NCBI RefSeq assembly: GCF_037975245.1
Contig: NC_092578.1
Coordinates: forward strand, 12,878,321-12,942,320
Length of the DNA stretch: 64,000 nucleotides
Direction: 5' to 3'
Origin: Apostichopus japonicus
Taxonomy: Eukaryota > Echinodermata > Holothuroidea > Aspidochirotida > Stichopodidae
The notes below the pieces were generated by a model, which made no database searches, was not told where the DNA came from, and saw nothing but the letters and a program-made list of their open reading frames with translations. Shown in pieces: positions 26,070 through 37,629 of this stretch (positions are counted from its first letter, which is position 1; each line of letters begins with the position of its first letter). The translations under genes were made by a program, and so were the position numbers.

Positions 26070-28053
26070 GGCAAATTACTTTATGTTTCGCCATGACAGA
26101 CAATTTTCGGCAAATGGCGGTGGATTGATAACGTATATCTGGAAAGACTGGGCAGTGAGCTACCCAAAGGTATGTTGTAGTATTTCAATCCCGGATATTG
26201 AGCTTCTTGCCGTGAGAGCCAGGCCACGATACCTCCCCAGCGACATGTCGAATGTAACGATCGTGAATGTATACACCAGGCCGTTATCAAATTTCTCAAC
26301 TGCAGATAAAGAACTGAAATCAGCAATTACTAAGCTCCAGAAGGAAAACCCACGAACTCACTTCATAATTGCTGGAGATGTCAATCGAGAAAGCATCGCA
26401 TGTATTGAGACAATGGGTTTCAAGAATCTGGTGAATTTTGCTACTTTCCCTTCGTCCAATTCTGTCCTGGACGCCGTGTATGTCACGGGTGACGTCTACC
26501 ATGTAAAGAAATCCCACCCGATATCCACATCCGACCACAGCAGTGTCCTACTCATCCCGAAGTACACAGAGAAGCATCGTGCTAAGAAGCAACGACGAAG
26601 TAGATCACAGAAGGACTTGTCATTTGATAACGTCAGGAGCATGCAAGAGATGCTTCAAACGACCGACTGGAATGTATTTCGTGAAGGCTGCGATGACCCA
26701 GACGAATTAACTGACGTCATTTCAAGTTACATTGGATTCGTCAGCGATGTATGCATACCAATGAAGAAAATAACACCTGCTGAGATGATGAAGCGAATCC
26801 CCCCAGACAACAAGATCAAACAACTGGAAAAGCAAAAACAGAAGGCCATCGAGGACAAAGACAACATCTCCAGGAACAGGATACAGAGGGAAATCAATAA
26901 GCACGTAAACAATCTGCGAAGTGACACCTTTGGAGGAATAAAAGGAAACTCTCGTGCATTCTGGGATGTCGTCAAATCCATAAGAGACCTTACTAAAGAT
27001 GACCAGCCTAGGCGGGTTGATGCAGATTTTGGGAAGGAACTATCCGACTATTTTGGACGGTTTAATGACTCAATAAGTAAAGATATACCGTTATACCTAC
27101 CTGAGAAGAATGAGGGTTGTCATGAACTTGATGTCAATGTGGTAAGGAAACAGTTTGGGAAGGTCAAAAGGGGTGTTGCTTGTGGGTCAGATAAAATTCC
27201 GTGGTGGGTTTTTAAATTCTTTTCTTTTTAATTAGCTCCAATATACACATCACTCTTCCAAGAAAGCTTACAACATAGTCAGATCCCTAACCTGTGGAAA
27301 ACAGCACTAACATCACCTGTACCAAAAGTGGCGAATCCCAAAGATGTGAATGATTTTAGACCAATTGACCTAGCAAGTATTGCTTTTAACAGTATGCAAA
27401 GGATCCTCCTGCCACGACTAACTGACAGTATCAATCAATTTGGGGACAAGCGTCAATTCGCCTACAGAAAAGGTGTATCATGTGTAGATGCTGTGCTGTT
27501 ACTTATCCACGAGGTTGTGTCAGAATTAAATTGCAAGGAAACCACAATAGCAAAGGTGCTTTTCTTAGATTTCTCAAGTGCTTTCAATACCGTCCTACCA
27601 AATCAATTAATTACAGATCTGTCAGGTTTCATCACTGAACCATGGCTCCTACACTGGCTTGCTCAGTTCTTAACTGGGTGGTCAAGACACGTTAAATTGG
27701 AGAATGGGTTGTCTGATAGGTCAGAGATTAAAGTTGGAGTGCCTCAGGGTGGTCCATTGTCTGCTTTACTCTTCACATTATATACGGATGAAATCAAGTC
27801 TCGTGGTCATATCTCAATCACAAAATATGCCGATGACACTGCTATATTATGCAAAATATCCAAGAGTTCATGTGTCAATGATCAGCTGAACTATCAGCAA
27901 TCAGTCAACGACGTGGTTTCAACATGTGATAGAAAGAATTTGTTGCTAAATGCTAAGAAGTCGAAGGAAATGTGCTTTGCTAACATCAATATAAACATCA
28001 AGGTCTTCTGTCTGCAAGATCACAAGGTGTCACCATACATGAATCTGAGGTAG
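26070..28053 (+). pseudogene. LINE endonuclease-reverse transcriptase, one nonsense codon
   Basis: One frame runs across the element except for a TAA at 27229-27231. The first part is the C-terminal part of an APE-type endonuclease: GGGLITYIW, then IIAGDVNRE, then STSDHSSVLL with the SDH motif. The reverse transcriptase follows: DFRPIDLAS, FLDFSSAFNT, GVPQGGPLS and KYADDTAILC, with the YADD active site intact. The frame ends at 28053 in a frameshifted tail. The N-terminal endonuclease residues are missing and the nonsense codon splits endonuclease from polymerase, so the copy is defective. Confidence 0.85.
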
Positions 28054-28069
28054 AACGAACATCAAGAAC

Positions 28070-28582
28070 TGAATACCTATAGGAGTATGTATTGATGATA
28101 ATCTAACGTTCACGTCGCATATCTCGAAAATCTTGAAAAAAGTGTATTATTTTGTTTCAAGTCTTGCCTATATTGTGTCATTCTTTAATGAAGGTGCAAG
28201 GAAAAATGTGTTCAGCTCCTTTATTCTGCCACATTTACTTTATGCTGTTCCTGTGTGGTATCACTTTATATCATCTTCTGACAAGCATAGACTGATGAGA
28301 TTCCTTAAGTATACTTCACGTATATTGAATGTAAGCCAGCTATTACTGAAGGATCAAGTAAACACAGCTGCAAAGAATGAATTTGTAAAGATGACAAATA
28401 AAATTAGAGATGACAAAGATCACCCACTACATGGGCCACTTAATTGTCTGTTGGTGAAAGCTACCAGGAATCTTAGGAACCCTCATATCTTGCCAAAATA
28501 TAGAATTCAACTTTATAAGAACTCTTTCATCTACCGTGCTGCAATTTACATTCAATTTGGTATTTTGGAACCTTTCATTTAA
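28070..28582 (+). pseudogene. C-terminal region of the LINE ORF, frameshifted
   Basis: After two frameshifts (about 27985 and 28075) the coding similarity resumes with IGVCIDDNLTFTSHISK and KKVYYFVSSLAYI, then VPVWYHF and NTAAKNEF, and ends NSFIYRAAIYIQFG. The fragment at 40154-40816 aligns with it throughout, so it is the genuine thumb and C-terminal region. Confidence 0.8.
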
Positions 28583-30255
28583 TTTTACTCATTGTTTCAC
28601 CTAGTTCTAGTAATGTATATAGTTTAAACGCTTTCTTGATGTGCAATCTTTTGAATATCTTATCTACCACGGTTTTCATATTCTTTAATTGTTTCACCTA
28701 GTTCTAGTAATGTACATAGTTTTAACGCTTTCTTGTTGTGCAATCTCTTGAACATCTTATCTATCATGGTTTTCATATTTATTTATTTTTGAGTTTGACA
28801 TGTGTACTCCTTTTTATAAATATGCTATATTTATACTGGTTTCAATAAATGAAAATGAAATGTTTTCAATACGACATGTCCTTTCTAGGACGCCAGGGCG
28901 GCTGCAAAATGAAATCTTTTGCTGGTTGTGTGCTTTCTAATCTGGTTATTGGAGCAGGGAGTTGTTATGGAACCCTGACCCCCTGATCGGAGTGTAAGGC
29001 ACGACCAGTGACCTCTACCAGTGACCTCTACCAGTGACCTCTACCAGTGACCTCTACTGGTAGAGGTCAACCTGTCAATGTGCATATCACATAGGCATGC
29101 ATCGGTTATTATATCGCATGCTATTAGCATACAATCATTTGCCGTATTATTACCCTCCCATATTGGTTGTAACTATTGGGGGAAGTAGTTACAATAATAA
29201 TGATCATAATAATATCAATTTAACCATTGAAAGTCACTTTGCAAATTATTTTTCTTTCAGTAGGTGCCCGAAAAGTTATCAGCATATTGCCCGAATTTTC
29301 ACAAACATTTTTGGTTGGGGTGCTGCAGCCCCCCAGCTCACCCCCTCCCCGCCTCCTACGCTTATGCTACTATATGGAGACTTGAACACCAATCATATTA
29401 GCCGAGGCAATCTTGCATTTTTGCGGGTTTATTTTTTGGTCAAGGTCCCCAAATAGTGAGTACTTTAAAAATTATTTGTCGAGGCCTGAGAAGAAGCAAG
29501 TTGTATTTGGTAGATATCAATTTGTATGCTGAATACAAGGACAGCGTCCATTTGGGTTATCAGCTGCAAAAGTGAATATTGTTTGTCATATCTCAATGCT
29601 TTTTACAGGACTTCTCTGAAGTATGTGGCTTATCCTGGCTATACGCTACAGCATAGTGTGTCACGTTCATATAACATTATTCATGTAGCATCATCGAAAC
29701 CAACATGCAGTTTTTCTGCCTGGTTTAGAATATCTGAAAAGGCCTAGCGACTATGGCAAATCCATATGGGACAAACAACGCATAATATATCCCCGCATAA
29801 ATACGAATCTATGCGCGTAAATTCGAATAAATACGCGTATTAAATCAGGCAATAACTGATATGTCTTATAGCTTTCACAAACGAGTTATCACTTGGAAGC
29901 CTCGCCAGTGCAATAAATGAGAGATTACGAATTTAGTCTCTATTGACGTACACCCAGGCCAAACGTATATGGCAAGCCACGTGGGACAAACACCGCGTAA
30001 CATATCCGCGTATTAATTTGAATATATACGCGAATTAATTTGAATATATCCGTGTATTAATTCGAATATATCACGTACATAACTCAAATACATATTAGGA
30101 TTAAATTCAAATATATACACGTATTAATTCGAATATATACACGTATTAAATCATGCTGTTGTCTATATCAAGTGCGTTTATATATATATATTACTGTATG
30201 CGGTGTTTGTCCCACATGGCTTGCCATACGCAACTCACCACATATAACCTGCGAC

Positions 30256-31666
30256 CAGGGACGTAGCTAATGTCTGGCGATTAGGGGGGGGGGGGGGGGT
30301 GTAGTGGCTGAAATTCCAACTGGATGGGTTTTGAAGCCAGAAAATTCCGACTGCTGCCTTGTTGGTAAAATCGAGAGGTTTCTCAACATCATGGATTTCT
30401 CGGCCACTGTACAATTGAGATAATCAGTTGTAACTACAGTTAAACCTAGCCTAGGGCCCAATGGAATTTGGAAAAGCCGATATTTTGAAGAATATAATTT
30501 GTACAACAAAAAATGAAGGTGATCATCAATAAGTTAAAGATCCTTAGATGCGATCTGGTGCAATGTTTTGCCAGTTTCATAATTATCATATGATATCATA
30601 TTATCAGCAGATTTTGTTTCCGGTTTAAGTAATTCTTTTACATGTTCTTTTACATATTATATCAAAAAGACAAACATAGTGCTCTTTTACAATTTTTCCA
30701 GTAGGATGATTCTTGTTTATTGTCCAATGTCTAGACTTTAATACATTTGACGAACTTAACTGATGGACAATATAAACTTTCATATTTAGCAGTGTAATAA
30801 TTATTAATAGGAAGCGCGTATCACGTACGATTGATAGCTTAGCTTCATAACATGCTGTTCGTGCAACAACTTATGACGAATCATAGAAAGGATGAGAACG
30901 CCCGTTGTCGTCGTCGTTGTGCATACAGTTAGTAACTTTCCATCGAGTGCGGGTAGGTAGGCTATATTTATTTTATTACGCAGTGGCCAACTGTAGGCTG
31001 GTAATTGGCTATAGGCTAGGGTTAGCTAATTGCATCTGCCAAACTAAGTAGATGAATCAGTAGGCTGAATGTTACGACGATTATATTTGAGTTAACGGAG
31101 CTGACGAGTAACAAGGTCAAAAGAGCACTGACAAAATACCATACAAAAAACCAACAGTTTATAACATTTTTTCGACAGTGAAAGGGGCGGGGGGGGGGGA
31201 GGAGCAGTTGCTCCCATTGCTCTCCCCTGGCTACGTCACTGATATATACTGAACTTACTTGAAGCTATTGAACAGGGTCAACCCACCCAATAGCAAAATA
31301 AGTACATAAATAAACCGAATTGAAGTTGGCGAACGTTGTACGGTAGTTCTATTAGGCATTTTGGTTTTAGAGTATTCAAAATTACACGAAGTTTTGTATG
31401 GTGGAGTATAAGGATCGCGAGAAACAATTTCTCAAAGTGGCAAGGAACACGTGGTAAATATGACTGATTAAAGGTCAATTTTGACCGATTTGTTTAATTT
31501 TTAGGTCATTGACAGTACAGGAATATATGAATAAGCCTAGGTAAATTAGAGTGCGACAGTCGGAAATTCCGACTGTCGCACTCCAATTTTCCAACTATCG
31601 TCAGTTTTACCAAGTTTATGGGTGAGACACCCCCACGCCCCCCCTCCCCCTCTAGCGACGTCACTG
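30256..31666. mobile_element. hAT-type non-autonomous element, copy C
   Basis: Equivalent to the elements in A and B, flanked by CCTGCGAC on both sides. A small private change near the inner right region (GAATATATGAATAAGCCTAG at about 31521) distinguishes it from B. Confidence 0.8.
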
Positions 31667-34321
31667 CCTGCGACCCATCTTTGGACGCCAACAATCTGGC
31701 CACAATGGACGCGTACGGTTTTCAGACTGATGAATATGCATCATGAGAGATTTCTTGGGGGTTCCCCCAAAAATCAAAACCCCAGCTGAAAGTCACACTA
31801 TTCAAAGTCATAGGCTACGTGAGGATTAAAAAGGACCCGTTACATAAGAAAATGAGCGCAGCGAGACTGTAAAAATAGGAAGCATCGTAAGCAACATTTG
31901 GAAAGTTTAGAGTATGTAATGAGAATTGTTCGCCTTCAGTGTGAGTTTATTGTTCGGACGTTTTGCATTTAGATCAGGTATTTTGTTTAATTTTTCAAAT
32001 GTATCGGTAGTTTATCTGTATTGCACAGACCAGATCCGCGAAAAAAATTATCTCAAACTATGTGTGGCCTGGACCAAGATTATATTGTGTAAAATACTAT
32101 GCTTCGGTAGATTCTACGCAATGGCACAGGGAGTATTATTTTGTACGCAGAAAGACAAGAGTCTGTGCTTTGGTACAGCTTATAAATACCTTGACGGTTT
32201 GAGTGAATACCTTTTCTCTCCATGAACACCCTTCCGCCTAAATATGTGTGTGTGTTAAATCACCATTATTACTATTATTATAACGCTTTATACACTTTGT
32301 AATGACTAACCATAGACCTAGACTTACATGCATACTGTGTCAGAATTTGATAACTTTGTCATTTTATGCTAAGACTTTGATGATTAAAAGTATTTCCTTG
32401 AAGTATAATTAAGCATGGTATATATTACAGTGCTTATTATAATATAAGTAGGCACTTAACCAGAGCTGTTCAATATAAATAATAAAAAGATACAAGATAA
32501 ACAGCTGACCTCTTAACTCTATTTGTGCTATAAAGGGAGGAGAGCAGGGGATGGATTAAAAATTTCCAAATATTATTCGCTGAATGTCAGGACACTTAGA
32601 AGAAAAGACAAGCCATCGTCAAAGAAAGGTATAAGCACTGATACAGTGATTTTGGCCCAAATTAAATCAATCTACAAGTTGAAGCCAATTAAAGACAATT
32701 AAACACAGATGGAGTCCTAATGAAAATATGTGGTGTTTACTCCTAGTTATGGACACAACAACAGATGGAAGAAATATCACCATATAGTTCTGTCTCAGCC
32801 TTTCTTATAATTTTTCTGTGTATATTATGATTTGGCAGTAACTTTGTTAGAGGCCGTCTGATAATTCTACCTCATTTCAATTGCCTGCATCACATTATGT
32901 ACTGAAACGGTCTTTACTGAAACAGTGCTGCTCTTTTGTTCTGTTCCTCTACCGCACTCAGTCAGACTCAGGATATCTTCCTACCCCCTCCCTATTCCCT
33001 CCCCTCTGCCCTCCCCTTTTCCTGTCCCTTCCGCACACTCACAAAGTAAAGATTAAAATACCAAGTTCTGGTGTTCAAAGTAGAAACTGATAGATTAGAA
33101 TAGAATTTTTTTACGTTAAATTTTACGCATTTTGCATGCATGGTAACTGACTTTTGCCAAATTTGTTCGCGCGATTCACGTGTACTAGCTAGGTTGATAA
33201 GCGTGATAGTTTTTTCTCCCTTTCTATGCACGATATCTAGCTACCACAACATTTTCCTAGGGCTTCGCTCGCCGCACTAGCGACACTGTTTTGGTGACAG
33301 TCCTTTCATCGGCCCACTTCGTATGCATGGTAGCCAGCAACTACACCATTTTCTCTACGCTCACTAGCTGCACTTCTGCTGTCAGTGATACCTTGCGCAT
33401 TTTTCATGCATGAAACCTGGATATCAGAACTTTTCGCTCGCTTCGCGCGCGTTTTCATCATTGGTATCACGCATCCTTGATGTAGGCTACATCATAAACT
33501 TTCACTCCAACATGACCTATATACGACTCCTAATGCAACCATTCTAAATACTCGCCGTTTTGCTCGCGCTTTGAGCTATGAGCCAAAATGTTACTTTTTA
33601 AACTTTTGATCGACTTGTGATTGATGGTCAGATGCGTGTGCAGAAATTTCCACGGGGGGGGGGGGGGGTCCAACATGTGATTAAATGTAGTGACTGCAAT
33701 ACTGGGGGAGGGTTCTAAGTGGAGGGGGTGTCCCCCTCCCCTTTTAGAGATATTTTAATAAGGAAGTGTACTTAGATGCAAACTGGTGCAATATTATGCC
33801 ATTTGTTGTAGTAAATTATCTTCATTATTTAGCCAACATTTTCGAGCAGGCCCCCTCCCTGCACACGCCCCTGATGGTGCATTCAACAGTAGTATACTTC
33901 CGTAAGTCAGTAACTGTTGCAGTTAGTTCTAGGTTCACCCCCATTTTTACTAGACTAATAGCCTAAACCCCGCCTACATCGGCTGTCAATCGATCGTCGA
34001 AATTTCCGAGGAGGGGAATGTCCGGGGGAAAACTGTCCGGGGCAATTGTCAGGGGGGGGGGGAGAATTATCATGGTTGTGAATTGTCCGGAGTGGGAATT
34101 CTGTGGGGAACAATTGCCAGGATTGGGAATTGTCCGAGGGGAATCGTCCGGGGGGGGGGTAATCGTCCGGGGGGGATTCGTCCAAGGGGAGTTGTTCGGA
34201 AGCCCGTACAAGAGTGGATGACATACTTATATGTAAGTGTATAGGAAGTTCATGCTGAGAGAAAGGGGACCGGCCTGCGGTTTTGAGAGTGGTCGAATCA
34301 AGAATGAACTATTATGTTTCT

Positions 34322-34598
34322 TTGGTAAAGCTGACTATTCCGCTCGATATTACTCGCCGATAAACGTACATATAACGCAATATTTAATAATAAATACGAC
34401 AGAGAGAATAAATAAAAATAACAATTGTTCCAATATAGATTTATTCCAAGTATCGTTTTTTTTCGAACTGTTTAAGTGTATTTGTGTGTAAACCATTAGT
34501 ACTTCCCGTCACCATGTTACGATGTAACACCCATTACACGCTTTGGTTCGGTTTTCCTTGCGTTCAAAGAGTAAGATCTGAGGATAAAAACGACGAAA
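34322..34598. repeat. Truncated copy D of the tandem unit
   Basis: The first ~277 bp of a further unit follow copy C without a gap. They match 11916-12192 closely and then break off at CGACGAAA, where gypsy integrase sequence begins. This is the right-hand edge of the recent array. Confidence 0.88.
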
Positions 34599-35190
34599 GG
34601 TTCAACCGAACATTACACAACTTATTGAAGACATTAGAGCCAAAACAAAAATGTCGATGGTCGGAACACTTGCCTGAGGTGACATATGCTTATAATGCAA
34701 CTGAGCATGCTTCCACAGGGTTCACTCCTTTCTATCTCATGTTCGGTAGGGACCCTCGGTTGCCGGTGGATTTTTTTTTCTGTTGGGTACGTACTCGTCT
34801 GGAGAGGTCGACAACGCAGGAGGAACTGTAGTACACAAATGGCTTGCCTCCCACACTGAAGCCTTAACCAGAGCATTCGAACAAGCAGGGGAGTCTATCC
34901 GTAAACTTGCTACAACCCGAAAGGAACATTACGACCTGAAGGCAAAGGATAAACCTTTAAATGTTGGCGCCAGGGTATACCTTCGCAGTCATCCATCTGG
35001 TCGACACAAGTTGGCAAATGCTTGGGGGCATAAGGTGTACAAGGTCATTTTCAAGACCCAACGATGAGGGTGTCTATCAAATACAACTTGCAGATGGAAG
35101 TGGCAGAACCAAAATGGTACATCGTCGGGAGCTTCGCCTCTGTCCATCGTCATGGACAGAGGCATGGACAGAGGCATGGACATGCTGAGG
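34599..35190 (+). pseudogene. Ty3/gypsy integrase C-terminal fragment, frameshifted
   Basis: The reading begins [14 protein letters not shown], continues with [20 protein letters not shown] and [19 protein letters not shown] (the end of the integrase core), and then GARVYLRSHPSGRHKLANAW and VHRRELRLCPSS, the GPY/F-like C-terminal module. A frameshift lies in the T9 run near 34770 and another near 35064. Protease, reverse transcriptase, RNase H and the integrase DDE start are absent. A short GGACAGAGGCAT tandem repeat follows at about 35154-35180. Confidence 0.85.
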
Positions 35191-35587
35191 TTAGTGCCTT
35201 TGATTGAAAATATGTCAAAACTCTGTTTGGATAATCTTTTTATTTGAGGAAATTGTTAACTACATTCCTAGTTTGAAAAATCCAAGCAGTCAAAGTTGTA
35301 ACCTTAATGTCTTGGAAAGTAAGATGTGTTTGACATTATATCAACATTTTTAGTTTCGTACAGTTATGGAAAATTCATGTTTTAGAGGAATAGCACTTAC
35401 GTATTCTCTGTACAATTCTTTGGGGGTTTATCTTTACAAAACCTTGCTATCCCATTTTATTGTTCACCTTTTACTAACTTTCTTCAAGTATCGATATATA
35501 TATGTAAGTGATAAGTATTTTGCAAGAATATGTGACAAACTGATTGTTTAAAAGTTTGAGGACAAACTTAGTTAAAGCAGGGGAGGA

Positions 35588-35819
35588 TGGGGAATACGCA
35601 TTATTTAACTCCTTGGCTTCCCACAGCTTCTTTGGTTGAGGGTTGGACACCCCTCACAGTTTCTAACACTTTCACTTACTATTCAGTACTCGAAAATATT
35701 ACTCGTGTGTGCGACACTTCATTGATTCAGAAAAATGTTTATTTCACCTTTGCGTGGCAGGTTAAAAGCTCTATGAGAGCTCGCTAGAGAGGAGCAATTA
35801 ATACACACTGCCTACTACA
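35588..35819 (+). mobile_element. Possible 3' LTR of the gypsy fragment
   Basis: A purine-rich tract (AGCAGGGGAGGATGGGG) of the kind that primes plus-strand synthesis lies at about 35577-35591, roughly 400 bp past the integrase end. A TG...CA-bounded segment of 232 bp can be drawn after it (TGGGGAATACGC to CCTACTACA). No 5' LTR is in the window for comparison, so the boundaries are a guess. The 400 bp between integrase and tract hold no recognisable gene. Confidence 0.3.
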
Positions 35820-35879
35820 ATACCAATTGTTTGACTCAGTCATTTGTGTCAACTCATCTTCCCCCATGGGCGTCACCAC

Positions 35880-36396
35880 ACCGACAACCTTACCACCCCC
35901 GGCTTTACACATGCATCTTTGTTGAAACGCCGATTCAACTCGGAAATGATGCGGTCCAATACAGGATACACAAAATTCACTCGGATTCGATCCTTCACAT
36001 CTGTACCCATCGTATCAGAGTCAAAAATCAAAAGTATCAGGGCCCCAAATTTCCGACAGACTCCAACATGACGGAATCTCTGGAGTGCTCAGGTAGCCTA
36101 CGTTTCCTTTACCTCTGTGTTGGATCGGCCATAGCAATGTCGAAGCCCTGCTCCTCAACTGTGTTTTCTATCCTTCCCCAAAGTATGTCGAACGATACTG
36201 GGTTGTTACGCAGGTCCTCTAGAAGTGAAATAAGTGTCTCCGTTAGTTCGACTGCCTTTGCCAGGTCCAAATCAGTAGACTGGTCAAAAGTTGGGCCAAT
36301 TTCCCTGGGGGGGGGGGGGGCACCTGGGGGGTCACGGCTTTGTCGTGGGGGCATGTGCCCACCCCCCGTAGCTACGCCGCTGACTGTATAGTACAT
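35880..36396 (-). pseudogene. hAT (ZMYM1-like) transposase fragment
   Basis: The minus-strand frame at 36109-36372 encodes LTETLISLLEDLRNNPVSFD, then ILWGRIENTVEEQGFDIAMA. A second frame further along encodes DSDTMGTDVKDRIRVNFVYP, then VLDRIISELNRRFNKDACVK. Both resemble the region ahead of the C-terminal dimerisation domain in hAT/ZMYM1-like transposases. The two are out of frame, and neither the BED finger nor the catalytic start is present. A G/C-rich transposon-end-like stretch (about 36305-36385) adjoins the fragment. Confidence 0.5.
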
Positions 36397-36654
36397 GCCT
36401 AGTCATAGAGGAGCCCTGTAATGTAACAGAAGCTAAGCTATCTTCGTAGGTATTTTTGCAAATGTTATATATTTAACTGTTTGAGACTTTACAGTAGGCC
36501 GAGCTGCTTATTTATGATTCTGTGACATGTGGAAAAAGTTTAATTTCATAATGAACATTAAGATAATCTTCCAATGTGCAATTACTTAGCACCATGTGTC
36601 TGCCCAAGTGCCTTACCTTTGTTCCTAGAAAGTACTGATGTATCTGTAGGCCAA
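36397..36654. other. Unassigned spacer
   Basis: AT-rich sequence between the hAT fragment and copy E. I see no ORF, inverted repeat or match to the array unit in it. Confidence 0.5.
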
Positions 36655-37081
36655 CTACAGCCAATCATATAGTGCCGAGTGAATTTTGCATTTTTGCGGG
36701 TATTTGTTTAGTCAAGATCCCCAAATAGTGAGTACTTCAAAAATATTTGTCGAGGCCTGAGAAGAAGCATGCTGTATTTGGTAGAGGTCAATCTGTATGC
36801 TGAATACAATGACAGCGTCCATGTGGGTTATCAGTTGCAAAAGTGAATATTGTTTGTCGTATCTCAATGCGTTTTACAGGACTTCTCTGAAGTATGTTGC
36901 TTATCCTGGCTATACGCTACAGCATAGTGTGTCACATTCATATAACATTATTCATGTAGCATCATGAAAACCACACTGCAGTTTTACGTATTAAATCATG
37001 CTGTTGTCTACATCAAGTGCGTTTATATATATTATCCGGTGTTTGTCCCACATGGCTTGCCATACGCAACGCACCACATAT

Positions 37082-37548
37082 GGTGGCATACTCCTATTAG
37101 AGTCTATATCCATCTGCTCGATTGTTCTTCTTCAGGAAAAGTGCCAAAAAGCAGCAGGAGAACATCTTTTGTGACCTGTTATCAATCATGATCTAGTTTT
37201 TTGTGGCTTGCATGTTGAAGAGCATGAATGGAAGTACATGTGGTGAGAAAATTGGGTCAATTGAGGCAATTTTAGACCCCTTTAGGCCTCCCGGGAGTAG
37301 CGTAGGAAATTTGTTTACCACTGAGTGAAGAGGTTTGTTTACAAGTGACGAAAACTTCCATCTCGGATAGCAAAAAATCTACATGGTCATGGTACGGAAA
37401 ATTGATGGTGCCATGAAAGGCCAACTTGTCAGCTATCCGGTGATGGGTAGCGTTTAGCTAGTGAAAACTTCTATCTAGACTTAGAGACCACATTACTTTT
37501 GGGATTTAGTGTGTAAGTCAATGGGGCATTTAATGGGCGTATGCTACC
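37082..37548. mobile_element. MITE with GGTGGCATAC ends inside copy E
   Basis: The unit sequence CACATAT|AACCTGCG is split here. The insert begins GGTGGCATACTCC and ends GGGCGTATGCTACC, an imperfect inverted pair, with ATAT on both sides as a possible 4 bp target duplication. It is 467 bp with no coding capacity that I can recognise. Confidence 0.6.
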
Positions 37549-37554
37549 ATATTA

Positions 37555-37584
37555 CCTGCGACCATAGAAATTGATACCTGCGAC
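37555..37584. other. Double TSD: excision footprint or empty hAT site
   Basis: CCTGCGAC occurs twice, separated by 14 bp (CATAGAAATTGATA), exactly where A, B and C carry the 1.4 kb hAT element between the same two 8-mers. This looks like a footprint left by element loss. Confidence 0.65.
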
Positions 37585-37629
37585 CCATCTTTGGACGCCA
37601 ACAATCTGGTCACAACGCACGCGTACGGT

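Larger units (their letters stand above)
26070..28860 (+). mobile_element. 5'-truncated CR1/L2-type non-LTR retrotransposon in copy C
   Basis: The insert is flanked by the 5 bp target duplication TGTTT (26065-26069 and 28861-28865), and the uninterrupted site is visible in A and B (TTGTTGTTTTCAATACG). It starts inside the endonuclease domain, continues through a reverse transcriptase and ends with AATAAATGAAAATGAAA, a polyadenylation-like signal plus a short tandem tail. Such 5' truncation and microsatellite-like tails fit the CR1/L2 group. A direct repeat of the 3' UTR (TTTCACCTAGTTCTAGTAATGTA) occurs at about 28597 and 28692. Confidence 0.88.
21712..34321. repeat. Copy C of ~9.8 kb tandem unit (LINE-interrupted)
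   Basis: Copy C spans 12.6 kb because a 2.79 kb LINE (26070-28860) sits inside it; without that it is about 9.8 kb, as in B. It keeps both exons of the candidate secreted peptide gene in frame. It contains the hAT element at 30256-31666, the 13 bp repeat just after the LINE and the G-rich minisatellite near 34015-34200. Confidence 0.9.

Noticed and set aside
34484-34598. N-terminal extension of the integrase-like ORF (MCKPLVLPV...)
   Set aside because: These codons are array-unit sequence also present in B and C; the join to integrase is a chance in-frame fusion.
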